From NCBI GenBank assembly GCA_046295175.1, contig JBKBNY010000001.1, positions 1-64,000 of the forward strand: DNA of 64,000 nucleotides, given 5' to 3'. Numbering within the stretch: position 1 is the stretch's first letter; each line of letters opens with the position of its first letter. The position numbers and the translations under genes were made by a program. This stretch comes from JALOLV01 sp046295175 (lineage in GTDB: Bacteria > Bacteroidota > Bacteroidia > Cytophagales > Spirosomataceae). The notes under the pieces were generated by a model that saw only the letters and a list, made by a program, of their open reading frames with translations, made no database searches and was not told the DNA's origin. Positions 61,335 to 64,000 of this stretch are shown here, piece after piece.

Positions 61335-62588
61335 TCAATGACCTTTGAATTGTGTATTTGGGTCGTGTTTATGTCTGAAAAGAACTGCAAAAAGTACTGC
61401 CACAACCAAAGAATATCCTGCAAACGAAAGCCAGATGCCCTCCCATTGTTTAGTACCATCGGCCAATGTAAAGTAGGCCTGAATCACGTATCCGCTTACT
61501 AAACTACCTAAAACCGCCCCAAAGCCATTGACCATCATCATAAAAAGCCCTTGAGCACTTGAACGAATCTTGGCATCGGTGTAGGTTTCGATAAATAATG
61601 ACCCCGAAATATTGAAGAAGTCAAAAGCCATTCCGTAAACGATACACGAAAGAATAATCATCCAAAAACCATCTTGTGGATTGCCATAAGCAAACAATCC
61701 AAAACGCAAAACCCACGCAATCATACTAAAAAGCATAACCTGTTTGATTCCGAATTTTTTCAAGAAAAATGGTATCGCTAAAATGAATAAAGTCTCGGAA
61801 ATCTGCGAAATAGACATGATAATCGCAGGATATTTCACGGCAATTGTATCTTTATAGGCAGCAACACTGGCAAAATCATGCAAAAAAGTATCGCCATAGG
61901 CATTGGTCAATTGCAAAGCTGCTCCCAAAAACATTGCGAATATGAAGAATAGGGCAATCTTGGCATCTTTGAATAAAGCAAAGGCATTCAGCCCCAAAAG
62001 TTCGATAAATGACTTCTTCTCTACTTTAGCCGCCAACGGAGGACAAGCAGGTAAAGTAAGCGAATAAACTGCCAGCAAAATTGCAGCACCAGCACTGATG
62101 TAAAACTGATTTGGAGTAGTTTCGTTATGAGTCAAACTCACCACCCACAAAGCCACCACAAAACCAACTGTACCCCAAACTCGAATCGGTGGAAAATCCT
62201 TAACAATATCGCTTTCGCTGTTATTCAGAATCGTGTAGGCAATCGAATTCGACAAGGCCAATGTAGGCATGTAGAAAATAACAACCATCAAAATCGCCCA
62301 AAAGAAATCGGTTGGGTTATCAATTTGTGGAATATAAATCAAAGCAATTGCACCTAAAATATGAAGTATTGCGTAGAGTCTTTCGGCATTTATCCATCTA
62401 TCGGCGATGATTCCAGTTATCGTGGGCATAAATAGCGAAGCGATTCCCATGGTCGAGAAAATTGCCCCAAACTGGGCTCCGTCCCATCCTTTATTTTGAA
62501 ACCAATACGCTCCGATTGTCAGCAGCCACGCTCCCCAAATAAAAAACTGGAGAAAATTCATCACAATTAGTCTATTCTTGATGCCCAT
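61335..62588 (-). CDS. MFS transporter, nucleoside permease (NupG/XapB-like)
   Basis: A 417-residue inner membrane protein with twelve predicted helices. The family start is NRLIVMNFLQFFIWGAWLLT, followed by IFSTMGIASLFMPTITGIIADRW (MFS loop 2-3) and SGSLFIETYTDAKIRSSAQG. Its length and pattern match nucleoside:H+ symporters of the NHS family. It is divergent from the small exported protein at 62748. Confidence 0.85.
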   Translation of the reverse strand: MGIKNRLIVMNFLQFFIWGAWLLTIGAYWFQNKGWDGAQFGAIFSTMGIASLFMPTITGIIADRWINAERLYAILHILGAIALIYIPQIDNPTDFFWAILMVVIFYMPTLALSNSIAYTILNNSESDIVKDFPPIRVWGTVGFVVALWVVSLTHNETTPNQFYISAGAAILLAVYSLTLPACPPLAAKVEKKSFIELLGLNAFALFKDAKIALFFIFAMFLGAALQLTNAYGDTFLHDFASVAAYKDTIAVKYPAIIMSISQISETLFILAIPFFLKKFGIKQVMLFSMIAWVLRFGLFAYGNPQDGFWMIILSCIVYGMAFDFFNISGSLFIETYTDAKIRSSAQGLFMMMVNGFGAVLGSLVSGYVIQAYFTLADGTKQWEGIWLSFAGYSLVVAVLFAVLFRHKHDPNTQFKGH

Positions 62589-62747
62589 AGTATAGTCAGG
62601 GTTTTAGTTTGTTAAATTTTAGATTTAAGTTTAGGAATATTTGATTTTTTTCAGCGTGAAATAAACAAAATTTTATCATAAAATCACTTTTTGGCACGTT
62701 TTTGTCATGTGAATTGGTAATTGACCCATAGGAAAACAGTAAACGCT

Positions 62748-63320
62748 TTGAAAAGATACCTAATAACCCTCGTGTTAATCCTAACATTTTGGGATAGTGA
62801 TGCCCAAATTATGTACAGGACTCGCTATACAACGGCGATTATGGCCGAATTAACCCCAAGTAGTATTTTTCCGACGGTTAATGTAGAATATCTTCCCGCA
62901 AGATTCCAGAATAGTTTTATTGCCATGCGTGGCGGTATGGGTTTTGAGCCAAGTTCATCATTCACAGCATCTGGGGTCATGTTCCCAGCCTCGGTCACTT
63001 ATAATATTTTGTTTAATAACCTTCGCAAACGTATTTTTAATCGAGTTTATAATAAATGTAAATCTGCACCATCTAAAATTGCAACCGAGATTTTTGGCGA
63101 AATCGGCCTTGGCAATCAGTTTTCGACCTACGCCAATACCACAACTCTTAACCGTTCGATGGCCATAATCGGTGTACGCCAACAAGTCATTTTTGATATT
63201 CCACCACGCCCAAGAGTGGTATTTGTGAGGGCAAATCTTACCCCGATGGTTTACACAAATAAAGGATTTGGTAATATAGAATTCCAAAAAGGTGGAGTAA
63301 GTGTTGGGATGTCTTTCTAA
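62748..63320 (+). CDS. Small exported protein, probable outer membrane barrel
   Basis: A 190-residue protein that starts best at the TTG at 62748 (MKRYLITLVLILTFWDSDAQ), which gives a proper signal peptide, rather than the earlier in-frame TTG at 62721. The mature region has alternating strands (TAIMAELTPSSIFPTVNVEY, SMAIIGVRQQVIF, FVRANLTPMVYTN) and ends in a short VSVGMSF typical of outer membrane barrels with a terminal Phe. No family is recognised. No partner gene is adjacent. Confidence 0.6.
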   Translation: MKRYLITLVLILTFWDSDAQIMYRTRYTTAIMAELTPSSIFPTVNVEYLPARFQNSFIAMRGGMGFEPSSSFTASGVMFPASVTYNILFNNLRKRIFNRVYNKCKSAPSKIATEIFGEIGLGNQFSTYANTTTLNRSMAIIGVRQQVIFDIPPRPRVVFVRANLTPMVYTNKGFGNIEFQKGGVSVGMSF

Positions 63321-63366
63321 AATCTAACTTTTGTCACAAATAAGTATTATATTTTGGGCTTTTCAC

Positions 63367-63395
63367 TTGGAAAAGTACAAATTTTATTAACTTTG
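63367..63395 (+). promoter_or_regulatory. Promoter of the gene at 63423
   Basis: TTG (63367-63369), 18 bp, then TAACTTTG (63388-63395) match the Bacteroidota -33/-7 consensus; the ATG is 28 bp further. Confidence 0.65.
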
Positions 63396-63422
63396 CAAAC
63401 ACTTCCAACAATCGCAAAGTAT

Positions 63423-64000
63423 ATGCAAGTTATACATGAAAAGAATCTGGGAACAAAGCAAAAAGCACTCAGAATCAACCTCAATAAACAAATCTACGGG
63501 TCATTTGCCGAAATCGGGGCTGGTCAGGATGTTGCAGCCAATTTCTTTAAATCGGGTGGGGCATCTGGTACAATCGCCAAAACGATGTCGGCCTATGATA
63601 TGACTTTTTCGGATGCAATCTACGGTGTTGTTGAGAATAACCGCTATGTGTGTGAGCCTCGCTTAATGAGTATGCTCAACCACGAGTACGGTTTATTGAT
63701 GGAACGTCTGAACGATAAAAGAGGAGAATCAACTACATTTTTTGCATTTGCCGATACCGTTTCGGCTCTCAACTATCACAAAACAAACGAAGCTCATGGC
63801 TGGATGGGTGTTAGGTTTCAACTAACACCTCAAGGTGGATACAACGACGTGATTATCCACGTCAAGATGCTCGATAACGATAATAACCTCCAGCAACAAG
63901 CTGTTGGGGTTTTGGGTGTAAATTTGATGTATGCGTGTTTTTACTACCATCAAGACCCCGAAATCATGCTTTTGTCGTTGATGGATGATTTGGCCAAAGA
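63423..64000 (+). CDS. Conserved Bacteroidota protein, 3' end outside the window
   Basis: At least 192 residues are read from the ATG at 63423 with no stop before the edge. The start (NLGTKQKALRINLNKQIYGS, then FAEIGAGQDVAANFFKSGGA, SGTIAKTMSAYDMTFSDAIY) is highly conserved in Cytophagales and Flavobacteriia, where it is often annotated as a nicotinate-nucleotide adenylyltransferase-type protein of about 480 residues. I could not see the HxGH nucleotidyl-transfer motif in the part present, so that label is unproven. A good promoter lies upstream. Confidence 0.7.
   Translation, partial: MQVIHEKNLGTKQKALRINLNKQIYGSFAEIGAGQDVAANFFKSGGASGTIAKTMSAYDMTFSDAIYGVVENNRYVCEPRLMSMLNHEYGLLMERLNDKRGESTTFFAFADTVSALNYHKTNEAHGWMGVRFQLTPQGGYNDVIIHVKMLDNDNNLQQQAVGVLGVNLMYACFYYHQDPEIMLLSLMDDLAK

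Overview
The window comes from an AT-rich member of the Bacteroidota, most likely order Cytophagales. Evidence: a gliding-motility lipoprotein (gldH) beside a PSP1/RicT protein, type IX secretion C-terminal signals, Bacteroidota-type promoters (TTG or TTTG, about 19 bp, TAnnTTTG), a long Bacteroidota-type amidophosphoribosyltransferase, and REP-like palindromes. No rRNA, tRNA, CRISPR array, transposase or phage gene was seen.

Layout. 1-9.8 kb holds small accessory genes: a large secreted metallophosphoesterase, a lipoprotein, Crp and TetR regulators, a DUF2306 membrane protein, a methyltransferase, a fatty-acid hydroxylase and two DoxX proteins. 9.8-20.6 kb is mostly minus-strand core metabolism: hemB, a LON-domain protein, ricT-gldH, a secreted PQQ-type sugar dehydrogenase, purD and ridA, then a DUF2064 glycosyltransferase on plus and a ThiF-like E1 enzyme on minus.

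20.7-43.3 kb is the notable accessory region, a peptide natural-product locus. It has (a) a duplicated unit of a small double-glycine-leader peptide gene plus a periplasmic-TPR/TM/adenylate-cyclase gene, the second peptide copy being decayed; (b) seven copies of a 101-bp tandem repeat; (c) several precursors with NHLP (nitrile-hydratase-like) or short leaders ending in GG, interleaved with a glycosyltransferase and a membrane-anchored S33 hydrolase; (d) a PAS-LuxR regulator, a GNAT/autoinducer-synthase-like acyltransferase and an AraC regulator; (e) a stand-alone cyclic-nucleotide-binding protein; (f) a full NHLM-type export machine (TolC, HlyD, C39-peptidase ABC transporter, second NHLM ABC subunit) ending with a predicted HExxH metallopeptidase. 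No lanthionine synthetase, radical SAM enzyme or YcaO protein is visible. A plausible reading is a peptide export system coupled to cAMP signalling; that coupling is inference.

43.3-64 kb returns to general genes: recQ, kdsD (TTG start), a giant type IX-secreted protein, a lipoprotein, an ECF sigma factor with a membrane partner carrying a REP-derived repeat, rpmH (51 aa), a NIPSNAP protein, a YdcF protein, a pentaheme cytochrome c, purF, an esterase, a nucleoside MFS transporter, a small secreted protein and the start of a conserved Bacteroidota gene cut by the window edge.
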